Shown: positions 9,474-18,080 of the stretch, piece after piece
Layout of the letters: the number at the start of each line of letters is the position of its first letter
Position numbering within the stretch: position 1 is the stretch's first letter
Assembly (NCBI RefSeq): GCF_039830135.1
Contig: NZ_CP156081.1
Location: forward strand, 2,838,001 to 2,902,000
Direction: 5' to 3'
Origin: Defluviimonas sp. SAOS-178_SWC
GTDB taxonomy: Bacteria > Pseudomonadota > Alphaproteobacteria > Rhodobacterales > Rhodobacteraceae
Length of the DNA stretch: 64,000 nt
The notes under the pieces: model-generated
What the model was told of the DNA's origin: nothing
Database searches by the model: none
What the model saw: only the letters and a program-made list of their open reading frames with translations
Translations under genes and position numbers: made by a program

Positions 9474-9533
9474 TCATTTCACTTTGCAAAAAATACCTCC
9501 GCCGGAGGCACCGGGCCGCCCCCGGGGCGGCCC
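9474..9533. terminator. Intergenic motif plus GC hairpin between argP and yebC
   Basis: The hairpin GGGCCGCC (9513-9520) / GGCGGCCC (9526-9533) follows a minus-strand copy of the recurring motif, reading GGAGGTATTTTTTGCAAAG. It lies between convergent argP and yebC and probably ends transcription, in the minus direction at least, where the hairpin is followed by a T-run. Confidence 0.6.
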
Positions 9534-9584
9534 GCAACGACATGTAGCGACGCCGAAGGCGTCTCCGCTTGACGACGGCCGTGC

Positions 9585-10325
9585 TCAGAGCGCCGCCGCA
9601 ATCTCTTCCGGGATGTCGAAATTCGCCGTCACGGTCTGGACGTCGTCATCGTCCTCCAGCGTCTCGATCAGCCGCATCAGTTTCTGCGCCGTGTCCAGAT
9701 CGACATTTGTGCGGTTCTGCGGCCGCCAGACCAGCTTCGATTCCTCGCTCTCGCCAAGGACCGCCTCCAGGGCGTCCGAGACCGCCGAAAGATCGCCGTC
9801 GGCGCAATAGATCCAGTGGCCGTCCTCGTCCGATTCCACATCCTCGGCACCCGCCTCGATCGCCGCCAGCATGACGGTGTCTGCATCGCCCGCGCTCGCC
9901 GCGTACATGATCTCGCCCACCCGGTCGAACATGAAACTGACCGAACCCGTGGTGCCGAGGTTCCCGCCGAACTTCGAGAACGTGGACCGCACGTTCGACG
10001 CGGTCCGGTTGAGATTGTCTGTCATCGCCTCGACAATGATCGCGATCCCGTTCGGACCGTAGCCCTCGTAGCGGATCTCGGTATAGTCCGCCGCGTCGCC
10101 GCCGAGCGATTTCTTGATCGCCCGCTCGATCACGTCCTTGGGGCAAGACACGGCCTTCGCCGCCTTCACCGCGAGCCTGAGGCGCGGGTTCTTCTCCGGA
10201 TCCGGGTCGCCCATCTTCGCCGCGACCGTGATTTCCTTGGCGAGTTTGGAAAACAGCTTCGAGCGGGCGGCATCCTGCCGACCCTTGCGATGCTGGATAT
10301 TGGCCCATTTCGAATGGCCTGCCAT
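9585..10325 (-). CDS. yebC: YebC/PmpR-TACO1 family protein
   Basis: This 246-residue cytoplasmic protein opens with the invariant [19 protein letters not shown] and contains [20 protein letters not shown]. The family was long annotated as transcriptional regulators; recent work links it and mitochondrial TACO1 to relief of ribosome stalling, especially at proline-rich stretches. Length and motifs are fully typical. Confidence 0.95.
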   Translation of the reverse strand: MAGHSKWANIQHRKGRQDAARSKLFSKLAKEITVAAKMGDPDPEKNPRLRLAVKAAKAVSCPKDVIERAIKKSLGGDAADYTEIRYEGYGPNGIAIIVEAMTDNLNRTASNVRSTFSKFGGNLGTTGSVSFMFDRVGEIMYAASAGDADTVMLAAIEAGAEDVESDEDGHWIYCADGDLSAVSDALEAVLGESEESKLVWRPQNRTNVDLDTAQKLMRLIETLEDDDDVQTVTANFDIPEEIAAAL

Positions 10326-10441
10326 GACCGTCTCCGTCCGATTTCGAGGTTCGCGCCTCTATATGTCACCCCCACCCCCGCCCGCAAGCCCGGGGCCGGT
10401 CAGGACTTGCATCCAGTCGCAGCGGGGTCTTCACTAGAGAG

Positions 10442-12211
10442 ATGACCCTCGACCAGATCATCCTCTTCGCGCTCTTCGCCCTCGTCTTCGCGGCCCTGAT
10501 CTGGGGGCGGTGGCGCTACGATCTCGTCGCCTTCGCCGCCCTTCTCGCCGGTGTCGTCCTCGGCGTGGTGCCGGCGGAAACGGCTTTCGACGGTTTCGGC
10601 CATCCGGCGACACTGGTCGTGGCGATCGTCCTCGTGGTCTCGGCCGGGCTGACGCGGGCCGGCGTCGTGATGCTGATCACGCGCCGCTTCGTCCAGGCCG
10701 GCCGCGCGCTCGGCGCCCATATCGGCATCATGGGCGCGGTCGGCGGCGTTCTCTCGGCCTTCATGAACAACGTCGCGGCGCTGGCGCTTCTGATGCCGGT
10801 CGACGTGGCGGCGGCGCGCAAAGCCGGGCGGGCGCCGGGCCTTTCGCTCATGCCGCTCTCCTTCGCCACGATCCTGGGCGGCATGGTGACGCTGATCGGC
10901 ACACCGCCCAACATCATCATCGCGACGATCCGCGCGGATTCGCTCGGCGCGCCATTCTCGATGTTCGACTTCGCCCCGGTCGGCGGGATCACCGCGCTGG
11001 CCGGGCTCGTCTTCGTGGCGCTCGTCGGCTGGCGCCTCATCCCCAGGCGCGAAGAGGCGGGGACCACGCGGGAAACCGCCGCGTACATTGCCGAACTGAC
11101 GGTGGCGGAGGGCTCGTCGCTGATCGGACGCACGCTCGACGACCTCTATGACGAAGCCGACCGCACCGGCACCGCGATCATGGCGCTCGTCCGCGACGGC
11201 AAGCGCCGCTACGACGCGCCCCGCGAGACCGGGATCGTCGCCGGCGACGTCGTCCTCGTCGAGGCCGAAGCGGAGGCCATTGACGAGTTCCGCGCGAGCC
11301 TGAAGCTCGATTTCGCCGATCGTCGCCGCAAGAGCTATCTCGAAGCCGAAAAGGCGGGGCTCGTGATGGTCGAGGTGGTTGTTCCCGCGACCGCGCGCAT
11401 TCGCGGCAAGACCGCCGAGGCGGTCGGCCTCGTCTGGCGCCACCGGACCCTCCTGATGGGCATCTCCCGGCGCGGGCATCCGATCTCCGGCCCCTTGCGC
11501 AAGGCCGTGGTCCGTACCGGCGACATCCTCCTCCTCCTCGCACCTGCCGAAACGGCCGACCACGTGGTCGACTGGCTCGGCTGCCTGCCGCTCGCCGAAC
11601 GCGGACTCGCGGTGACGAAGCAGGAACGCACGGGCGCGGCGATCGCGATCTTCGGCGCGGCGGTCCTTGTGGCGAGCCTCGGCTGGGTCGACCTGCCGGT
11701 CGCCCTCGGCTGCGTCGTCGTCGGCTATGTCCTGGCCAAGGTCCTGCCCCTCTCCGAGATCTATGACCACATCGAATGGCCGGTCATCGTGCTCCTCGGC
11801 TCGATGATCCCGCTCGGCGCGGCGCTGGAAACGTCCGGCGGAACCGCGCTCATCGCCCATACGCTCGTCGGCCTCACCACCGGCGCCCCGGCCTGGGTGG
11901 CGCTTCTGCTCCTGATGGTGGTGACGATGACGCTCTCCGACGTCCTCAACAACACCGCTACCGCGATCGTCGCGGCGCCGGTCGGCATCGCGATGGCAAG
12001 GGCGCTCGACGCGTCCCCCGACCCGTTCCTGATGGCGGTCGCGGTGGCCGCATCTTGCGCTTTCCTCACGCCCATCGGCCACAAGAACAACATGCTGATC
12101 CTCGGGCCCGGCGGCTACGAGTTCGGCGACTATTGGCGCATGGGCCTGCCGTTGGAGATCCTGGTGATCGCGGTCTCGCTGCCCTGCATCCTCGTCTTCT
12201 GGCCGCTCTGA
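10442..12211 (+). CDS. SLC13/DASS-type permease with two internal RCK_C domains
   Basis: This 589-residue inner-membrane protein has DASS-like transmembrane halves (about residues 1-200 and 400-589) separated by two TrkA-C (RCK_C) domains at about 215-295 and 305-385. The conserved IGTPPNIII segment, with ATSCAFLTPIGHKNNMLILG-type residues near the C-terminus, marks the substrate-binding hairpins. Relatives transport dicarboxylates, sulfate or other anions with sodium; the substrate here is not predictable. It converges with a second protein of the same architecture. Confidence 0.88.
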   Translation: MTLDQIILFALFALVFAALIWGRWRYDLVAFAALLAGVVLGVVPAETAFDGFGHPATLVVAIVLVVSAGLTRAGVVMLITRRFVQAGRALGAHIGIMGAVGGVLSAFMNNVAALALLMPVDVAAARKAGRAPGLSLMPLSFATILGGMVTLIGTPPNIIIATIRADSLGAPFSMFDFAPVGGITALAGLVFVALVGWRLIPRREEAGTTRETAAYIAELTVAEGSSLIGRTLDDLYDEADRTGTAIMALVRDGKRRYDAPRETGIVAGDVVLVEAEAEAIDEFRASLKLDFADRRRKSYLEAEKAGLVMVEVVVPATARIRGKTAEAVGLVWRHRTLLMGISRRGHPISGPLRKAVVRTGDILLLLAPAETADHVVDWLGCLPLAERGLAVTKQERTGAAIAIFGAAVLVASLGWVDLPVALGCVVVGYVLAKVLPLSEIYDHIEWPVIVLLGSMIPLGAALETSGGTALIAHTLVGLTTGAPAWVALLLLMVVTMTLSDVLNNTATAIVAAPVGIAMARALDASPDPFLMAVAVAASCAFLTPIGHKNNMLILGPGGYEFGDYWRMGLPLEILVIAVSLPCILVFWPL

Positions 12212-12259
12212 TCCAAAGGCCGCGCCGTTCCGGCGCGAAGAGATGTCTCGCCCCCGCGG

Positions 12260-12318
12260 GAGTATTTGGGAACAGAAGAAGGCAGGCCGGTTTCTGCCTT
12301 TTCTGTTCAACAATACTC
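12260..12318. terminator. Head-to-head pair of the intergenic motif forming a long inverted repeat
   Basis: A plus-strand copy (GAGTATT..GAACAGAAGAAGGCAG) and a minus-strand copy (CTGCCTTTTCTGTTC..AATACTC) face each other with an 8-base centre, giving an imperfect stem of about 25 bp. It sits between two convergent SLC13 genes, so a bidirectional terminator or transcription barrier is likely. Weak A/T pairs flank the stem rather than a simple U-tract. Confidence 0.65.
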
Positions 12319-12441
12319 CTCAGGGGTGAATTGCCGCGCCTGCGGCAAGAGGGGGCCGATGCCCCCCAACGCGCCGCGCGCGATGCGCGGCGCCACCGAA
12401 AGGCTTGACGCCACACGGCGTCTCGATTGAACCGGATGCCC

Positions 12442-14220
12442 TCAGAGCGGCCAGATCAGGGGAATTGTCAGGCTGGCCGACACGGCAAGGATCAGGTTGA
12501 GCGGGATCCCCACTTTCAGGTAGTCTGAAAACTTGTACCCGCCCGGCCCGTAGACGAGCATGTTGGTCTGGTATCCGATGGGGGTCGAGAACGCCGCGGA
12601 GGCCGCGAACATCACCGCGACGACCAGTCCGCGCGGGTCGAGCCCGAGCGAATGGCCAAGCTCGATGGCGACCGGCGTGAAGATGACGCCGACCGCATTG
12701 TTCGACACGATCTCGGTCAGCACCATCGCCAGCAGATAGACCGCGAAGATCACCATCTGCGGCGGCAGGTCGGTCAGTGACGGGCTGATCCAGCCGACCA
12801 GAAGCCGCGCCGCACCGGAATGATCGAGCGCGGCCCCCACCGCGAGCATCGAGAAGATCAGCGCGAGAAGCCTCCCTTCGATGAAGGAAAACGCCTCCTC
12901 GGCGTCGATGCAGCGGGTCAGAAGGACGATCGCGACACCCACGACCGAAAGGGCGAGGATCGGGGCCACGCCGATCCCGGAGAGGGCGACGATGCCGGCC
13001 AGCACACCGAAGGCCACGGGCGCCTTGGCACGGCGATAGGCCTTGACCGTCGGTTTCGACACGTCGACGAGTTCCATGTCGGCGGCCAGCCGCTGGATGT
13101 CCTCCGGCGCCCCTTCGAGAAGGAGCGTATCGCCGACAACGACGACGAGATCGTCGAGCTGACGGCCGATATTCTGGTTCCGCCGGTGCACCGCGAGCGT
13201 GTAGACCCCGTAGCGGCGGCGCAGGCGCAGTTCGCCCAGGGACCGCCCGACCATCCGGCAGCCCGGCGAGATCAGCACCTCCACCGTCTCGGTCTGCACC
13301 GAGGACAGCTTGTCGACAAGCCGGATATCCTTGTTCTCCTGCATGCCGAGCAGCTCCGCCATCTCGGTCCTCAGAACGACCCGGTCGCCTTCCTGCAATT
13401 CCACCGGCGCAAGATCGCGGCGGAGCGAGGCGTCGCCCCGCAGGACGTCGATCACCCGCACCCCCGGCCGCTTGAAGAGATCGACCTCGAGCACTTTCTG
13501 GCCGACGAGGTTGGACCCCTCCGGCAGCGCCACCTCGGTGAAGAACTTCAGCTTCCGCCGGTCGCCGAGCATCACCCCCATCGACTGACGGTCCGGCAAA
13601 AGCCGCCGCCCGATGGTCGCGACGTAGATCATGCCGATCAGGACCTGCAATGCGCCGAGGGGCGTGATCTCGAAGATCGAGAAGGGCTTCATGCCCTGCG
13701 CCTTGGCCACGCCGTCGACGAGGAGGTTGGTCGAGGTGCCGATCAGCGTCACCGTGCCGCCGAGGATCGCCGCATAGGAGAGCGGGATCAGGAGTTTCGA
13801 GGCCGAGACGTTCAGCTTCCGCGCGATCGAGACCATCACCGGGATCATCACCACGACGACCGGCGTGTTGTTGAGGAAGGCCGAGGCAAGGGCCACGAAC
13901 CCGAAAAGGATGACCAGCGTCACGGTCGGGCGGTGATCGGCATTCGCCTCGGCCGTGTGGGTCAGCCATTCCAGCGTCCCGGTCCGCACGAGTGCGCCCA
14001 TGATCAGGAACATCGCCGTGATCGTCCAGGGTGCCGGATTCGTCAGCGCCTTGAGCCCGAGGTCATAGGGCAGGATCCCGAGCACGAGGAACAGCGACGC
14101 CCCCGAAATCGCGATCACCTCGGTCGGATAACGCTCGCGCACGAACATCACAAACATGCCCACGACGATCAGCAAGGTCAGGATGGCCTCGCCGTCGGGC
14201 GAGAGGGCTAGGTCGATCAT
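12442..14220 (-). CDS. SLC13/DASS-type permease with two internal RCK_C domains (second copy)
   Basis: This 592-residue membrane protein has the same plan as the convergent permease: N-terminal DASS half with LIGTSTNLLVDGVAKAQG, two RCK_C domains (about residues 210-285 and 295-375), then a C-terminal half with SAAFSTPIGYQTNMLVYGPG. Sequence divergence shows it is a different subfamily rather than a recent duplicate. It begins directly after the stop of the EamA gene (TGA then ATG), as third gene of a ymdB-eamA-SLC13 operon. Confidence 0.88.
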   Translation of the reverse strand: MIDLALSPDGEAILTLLIVVGMFVMFVRERYPTEVIAISGASLFLVLGILPYDLGLKALTNPAPWTITAMFLIMGALVRTGTLEWLTHTAEANADHRPTVTLVILFGFVALASAFLNNTPVVVVMIPVMVSIARKLNVSASKLLIPLSYAAILGGTVTLIGTSTNLLVDGVAKAQGMKPFSIFEITPLGALQVLIGMIYVATIGRRLLPDRQSMGVMLGDRRKLKFFTEVALPEGSNLVGQKVLEVDLFKRPGVRVIDVLRGDASLRRDLAPVELQEGDRVVLRTEMAELLGMQENKDIRLVDKLSSVQTETVEVLISPGCRMVGRSLGELRLRRRYGVYTLAVHRRNQNIGRQLDDLVVVVGDTLLLEGAPEDIQRLAADMELVDVSKPTVKAYRRAKAPVAFGVLAGIVALSGIGVAPILALSVVGVAIVLLTRCIDAEEAFSFIEGRLLALIFSMLAVGAALDHSGAARLLVGWISPSLTDLPPQMVIFAVYLLAMVLTEIVSNNAVGVIFTPVAIELGHSLGLDPRGLVVAVMFAASAAFSTPIGYQTNMLVYGPGGYKFSDYLKVGIPLNLILAVSASLTIPLIWPL

Positions 14221-15174
14221 TCAGTGACCCTTGGGCTCATGAATCGGGATATTACCCTCGCCCAACGGCAGGGCAAGCAAACTTCCGTCGCCGGACCGCG
14301 CGGGGCGCGGCTGCACAAGGAAGAGACCGGCGAAGACGATGCCGAGCGCGCCCCAGATCCAGAGCGAATACCGCTCGCCGAGGATCGCCACGGACCACAG
14401 GATACCGGTGCCGGTGATGATGTAGCTGACCTGCGCCGCAAAGACCGCGCCGCCATGCCCGACGATCCAGACATAGCCCGAATAGGCGACCGCATGGATC
14501 AGCGCCGTCACCACGAGCGACGCCCCCGCCCGGCCCATCGGAAAGCTCGGCGTGATCCAGCTTCCGCTCGCCCAGACGAATGGCAGGACCAGCACGAGGC
14601 CGATGAACGACGCGCCGAACAGCAGCTGGACGGGATCGAGGCCGTCCGTGCCGAGCCGCCCGAGCCCCGTCGCCTCGGCCGCGTAGAAGACCGGGGCGGC
14701 GAGCGCGAAGGGCACGAAGACAAGGGCCGCGCGGTCGGGCAGGCTCGCTTCCGGCAGGATGATCATCGCGATCCCGGCGAGACCGGCGAGGATGCCGAGA
14801 AACCGCAACGGTTCGGGGCGTTCGAGCCTGAGCCCGATAGCGAGCGGCAGGGCGAACATCGGGACCAGCGCGATGAAAAGCGCGACGAGGCCCGCAGGCA
14901 ACCCCTCCTGTGCGGTATAGAAGGCCGCCCCCGGCAGGATCGTGCCGAACATCGCGATGAAGGCATAGCGGGCGAGCGATCCGGGGCTCAGCGGCACCGG
15001 CCGGCGCGCGACGATCAACCAGAAGCCGAGCACCGCCACCGCCACGACCTGTTGCCAGAAGACGATGCCAAAATGGCGATAGCCACCGAGCACGATGTAT
15101 TTCGACAGGGGAGTGGTCAGCCCCCAGGCCGCCCCGATCACGAAAAGCGCGGCGAAAAGCATGCGGGAGGTCAT
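14221..15174 (-). CDS. DMT-superfamily (EamA) transporter
   Basis: This 317-residue membrane protein has about ten helices in two EamA repeats, beginning MTSRMLFAALFVIGAAWGLT. The open frame continues far upstream, but that part is antisense to ymdB; the ATG at 15174 overlaps the ymdB stop as ATGA and is the real start. The exported metabolite is unknown. Confidence 0.82.
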   Translation of the reverse strand: MTSRMLFAALFVIGAAWGLTTPLSKYIVLGGYRHFGIVFWQQVVAVAVLGFWLIVARRPVPLSPGSLARYAFIAMFGTILPGAAFYTAQEGLPAGLVALFIALVPMFALPLAIGLRLERPEPLRFLGILAGLAGIAMIILPEASLPDRAALVFVPFALAAPVFYAAEATGLGRLGTDGLDPVQLLFGASFIGLVLVLPFVWASGSWITPSFPMGRAGASLVVTALIHAVAYSGYVWIVGHGGAVFAAQVSYIITGTGILWSVAILGERYSLWIWGALGIVFAGLFLVQPRPARSGDGSLLALPLGEGNIPIHEPKGH

Positions 15175-15986
15175 CAGGGCCGCGCCTCTTCCAGCCGTCC
15201 GCCGACGCGGATCATCCGGACCCTGGTCGCAAGGCCGGTGCGGTCGTCGGTCTCGACATAGGTGCCTGAGAGGGTGGCCTCGCCGTTTGCCGGGGAGAAA
15301 CGCTCCTTGCCCATGCCGGTGACGAAGCGGCGCATCGGTTCGAGCTTGTCCATCCCGATCACCGAATTGTAGTCGCCACACATGCCGGCGTCGGAGTGAA
15401 ACGCGGTTCCGCCCGGCAGGACCTGCGCATCCGCGGTCGGAACATGGGTGTGGGTGCCGACGACGAGGCTCGCCCGTCCGTCGCACCAGTGGCCGACCCC
15501 CATCTTCTCGCTGGTCGCCTCGCAATGGATGTCGACGATCGCCGCCTGCACCGATCCGCCGAGCGGATGCGCGCGCAGGACCGCGTCGAGTGCCGAGAAC
15601 GGATCGTCGAAGGGCCGCTTCATGAAGACCTGCCCAAGCGCCTGCGTCACCAGAACCTTGCGGCCGCTTTGCGCGGAGAAGACGCGCGCGCCCTTTCCGG
15701 GCGCGGTCTTGGCGTAGTTGAGCGGCCGGAGGATGCGCGGCTCGGTCTCGATGAAGGAGAGCATGTCCTTCTGGTCGAAGGCATGGTCCCCAAGGGTGAT
15801 ACAATCGGCCCCGGCCGCGAGAATGGCCTTCGCATGTTCGGCCGACAGACCCACGCCCGAGGTCGCATTCTCGCCGTTGACCACGACGAAATCGAGGCCC
15901 CACTCCGCCCGCAGCCCAGGAAGCCGCGCCGTCACCGCCGCGCGTCCTGCCCGCCCCATCACATCGCCGAGAAAGAGAAGTTTCAT
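15174..15986 (-). CDS. ymdB: YmdB-type metallophosphoesterase (TIGR00282 family)
   Basis: This 270-residue cytoplasmic calcineurin-like phosphoesterase opens MKLLFLGDVMGRAGRAAV and has the metal ligands of the family: the GDVMG aspartate, NGENAT, the histidine in GDHAFDQ, DIHCEA and GTHTHVPTAD. In Bacillus, YmdB hydrolyses cyclic nucleotides and affects development; its alphaproteobacterial role is not established. It heads a three-gene operon with ATGA coupling. Confidence 0.9.
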   Translation of the reverse strand: MKLLFLGDVMGRAGRAAVTARLPGLRAEWGLDFVVVNGENATSGVGLSAEHAKAILAAGADCITLGDHAFDQKDMLSFIETEPRILRPLNYAKTAPGKGARVFSAQSGRKVLVTQALGQVFMKRPFDDPFSALDAVLRAHPLGGSVQAAIVDIHCEATSEKMGVGHWCDGRASLVVGTHTHVPTADAQVLPGGTAFHSDAGMCGDYNSVIGMDKLEPMRRFVTGMGKERFSPANGEATLSGTYVETDDRTGLATRVRMIRVGGRLEEARP

Positions 15987-16119
15987 GCGCCCTGCCTAGA
16001 GCGGCGCGGGCCGCGACGCAAGCGCCTGAACGCCCGAAACGGAGGGATGAAAGGCGCAGGAACCGGGTCGCTCGAACGGCATCGTTCGACAAGAAAGGGG
16101 AAGTCCGAGGAGAGTGACC

Positions 16120-16716
16120 ATGACCACCGCCGAGATTGCCGCCCTTTTGATCTTCCTCCTGCCGCTGGCCTACAGCCCCGGCCCCGGAAACCTCTTCTTT
16201 GCCGCGAGCGGCGCCCGCTTCGGCTTCGGCGCGACACTCGCCGCCAATCTCGGCTATCACATGGCCACCTGGGTCGTGACCGTCATGATCGGACTCGGCT
16301 TTGCCGGAATCCTCGCCGCCGGAGGCGCGGTCGCCACCACGATCCGGATCGCGGGAAGCGCGTATGTCTTCTGGCTGGCCTGCTCTTTCCTTCGGGCCGG
16401 TCTCGGCGCGGCTGCGCCAATGCCCCGGCGCGCGGGGTTCGTCGGCGGATCCCTCCTCCTTATTCTCAACCCAAAGGCCTATGTCATTATCTTTCTTATG
16501 TTTTCCCAGTTTCTGACGGGACATCTCCCGACCCCGTCCGGCGTTCTGGCCATCGCAACGATCTTCACCATGAACAACTGCCTGGCCTTCACGCTCTACA
16601 CGCTTGCCGGGGACCGGATCGCCCGATCTTTCCGCGACCCCGCCCATTCGCGAATGCTGAATATCGTTTTCGGTCTGATGCTTGCGGCCGTTGCTTCATG
16701 GATGATCACCGCATGA
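16120..16716 (+). CDS. LysE-family (RhtB-type) exporter
   Basis: This 198-residue, six-helix membrane protein has the RhtB/LysE features LPLAYSPGPGNLFFAASGAR at the N-terminus and FVGGSLLLILNPKAYVIIF in the middle. The family exports amino acids or related metabolites. ATG 16120 follows GAGGAGAG; a GTG two codons earlier is in frame but less favoured. The substrate is not predictable. Confidence 0.82.
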   Translation: MTTAEIAALLIFLLPLAYSPGPGNLFFAASGARFGFGATLAANLGYHMATWVVTVMIGLGFAGILAAGGAVATTIRIAGSAYVFWLACSFLRAGLGAAAPMPRRAGFVGGSLLLILNPKAYVIIFLMFSQFLTGHLPTPSGVLAIATIFTMNNCLAFTLYTLAGDRIARSFRDPAHSRMLNIVFGLMLAAVASWMITA

Positions 16717-16814
16717 TTTTCGGCGAGAATCCGCCGTGACATTCACGCGCCAGTTGACGGAACCGCGACGCGCGACCTACCGTTTCCATTGGGTGGGCAG
16801 TCAAGGACAACAAC

Positions 16815-17447
16815 ATGGAAAATCGGGCCATTGGAAACGCCGCGACGATTGTCGCGCTGCTTGCATCGACGGCCGCGGCGAGTGCCGCGACGATCTCCTT
16901 CAGCGCCCTGCCCGACGAAGGAGCTCTCTCCACGACATATACCGAAAACGGCATCACCGCGACGGCGGGGAGCGGCACGCTCGGCTGGTATACGGCGCCC
17001 GGCACCGCCCATGTCGACGATGCCGGCACCGGATTCACCTCGGACATCACCTTCACCACCGGCGGCATCTTCGACGCGACGAGCTTCACGCTCACCTCGC
17101 TCGGCTACAACTTCCTGAATTCGCCCGGCACCGTCTCCGACAACATCCTCGTCGCGGGCTATGTCGGCGGCAGCCTCGTCGCCGGTGCCAACTATACGCT
17201 GTCGGCTGTCGCGGGCACGGTGCAGACGATCCTCCTCGGCTCCGCCTTCACGGCGATCGACGCCTTCACGATCAGTCTGCTCTACCCGCGCACCGGCCGC
17301 GACTGCGATGCGCCTTGCGGGCATTTCGACCTCAATTCGGTGACGCTCGACACCGGCCCGGCCCCGGTGCCACTGCCCCCGGCCGCGCCGCTGATGGGCG
17401 CTGCCGTTCTCGGGCTTTTCGCCCTTCGCCGCCGGCGCGGCGCCTGA
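16815..17447 (+). CDS. VPLPA-CTERM surface protein
   Basis: This 210-residue secreted protein carries an N-terminal signal peptide (IVALLASTAAASAATI) and a C-terminal sorting tail: PVPLPPAAP, a hydrophobic stretch (LMGAAVLGLFAL) and RRRRGA. That tripartite tail is the VPLPA-CTERM signal, recognised by an exosortase-type processing enzyme in alphaproteobacteria. The middle is rich in Gly, Thr and Ser and has few charges, like extracellular matrix proteins. No exosortase gene is in this window, and the function is unknown. Confidence 0.8.
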   Translation: MENRAIGNAATIVALLASTAAASAATISFSALPDEGALSTTYTENGITATAGSGTLGWYTAPGTAHVDDAGTGFTSDITFTTGGIFDATSFTLTSLGYNFLNSPGTVSDNILVAGYVGGSLVAGANYTLSAVAGTVQTILLGSAFTAIDAFTISLLYPRTGRDCDAPCGHFDLNSVTLDTGPAPVPLPPAAPLMGAAVLGLFALRRRRGA

Positions 17448-17468
17448 CCACTGAATTGAAAGGATGTT

Positions 17469-17494
17469 GTCCCGCCCTGCGCACCGGGCGGGAC
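17469..17494. terminator. Hairpin between convergent VPLPA-CTERM and fthC genes
   Basis: A perfect 9-bp stem GTCCCGCCC / GGGCGGGAC with an 8-base loop sits between two convergent genes. No clear T-tract follows on either strand, so termination may be incomplete or Rho-assisted. Confidence 0.55.
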
Positions 17495-17507
17495 GAATGA
17501 CGTTCGA

Positions 17508-18080
17508 TCAGCCTGTTTCCGTCTTGTCCTTCCCAGGCACGATCACTTCTGCCTCGGTGACGATCAGGTCGAGCTTCTGGTCCGTCGCCTCGATCGGCAC
17601 CGCGTCGACTTCCTGCGCCGCGAAGGCAAATCCGATCGCCATGACCGGCCCCGCCGCGCGCAGCGCCTCCAGCGTGCGGTCGTAGAACCCGCCGCCATAG
17701 CCGAGCCGGTAGCCCCGCCGGTCGAAGGCCAGAAGCGGCACGACAAGCACCTCGGGAACGATCCACTCGCCCGACTCCGGGATCAGCGCGCCGAACGCGC
17801 CCGCCACCATCGGCACGTCCGGCGCCCAGCGCCGAAACTTGAGCGCCTGGCCCGGCCCGAGGATCACCGGCACACCGACCGGGCCGTCATGCGCCGCCAT
17901 CGCCGGCAGGCAGTCGATCTCGGTCCGCATCGGCATGTAGCCCGCCAGCGGTCGCGTCCCCTGTTCAGCAAGAACCGCTTTCAACCGGTCGGCATCGCCG
18001 TCCGTTCGCGCCTGAAACGCCACCTTGCGGCGCGCGAACGCCTCGGCCCGCGCCGCCGCCTTTATCTCCGCCAATGTCAC
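17508..18080 (-). CDS. fthC: 5-formyltetrahydrofolate cyclo-ligase
   Basis: This 190-residue enzyme converts 5-formyl-THF to 5,10-methenyl-THF with ATP. Family motifs include RTEIDCLPAM in the middle and the C-terminal GYRLGYGGGFYDRTLEALRA, which forms the ATP/substrate site. The start overlaps the mgtE stop by 4 bases, so the two genes are cotranscribed although functionally unrelated. Confidence 0.92.
   Translation of the reverse strand: MTLAEIKAAARAEAFARRKVAFQARTDGDADRLKAVLAEQGTRPLAGYMPMRTEIDCLPAMAAHDGPVGVPVILGPGQALKFRRWAPDVPMVAGAFGALIPESGEWIVPEVLVVPLLAFDRRGYRLGYGGGFYDRTLEALRAAGPVMAIGFAFAAQEVDAVPIEATDQKLDLIVTEAEVIVPGKDKTETG

Noticed and set aside
10400..12313. 637-codon minus-strand open frame over the SLC13 gene, and a similar one at 12820-14211
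   Set aside because: Both mirror membrane protein genes and read as highly charged low-complexity peptides. They are GC-bias shadows.
15175..16647. Long N-terminal extension of the EamA gene to 808 codons
   Set aside because: The extension is out-of-frame sequence within and beyond ymdB. The ATGA overlap at 15174 and the first helix mark the true start.
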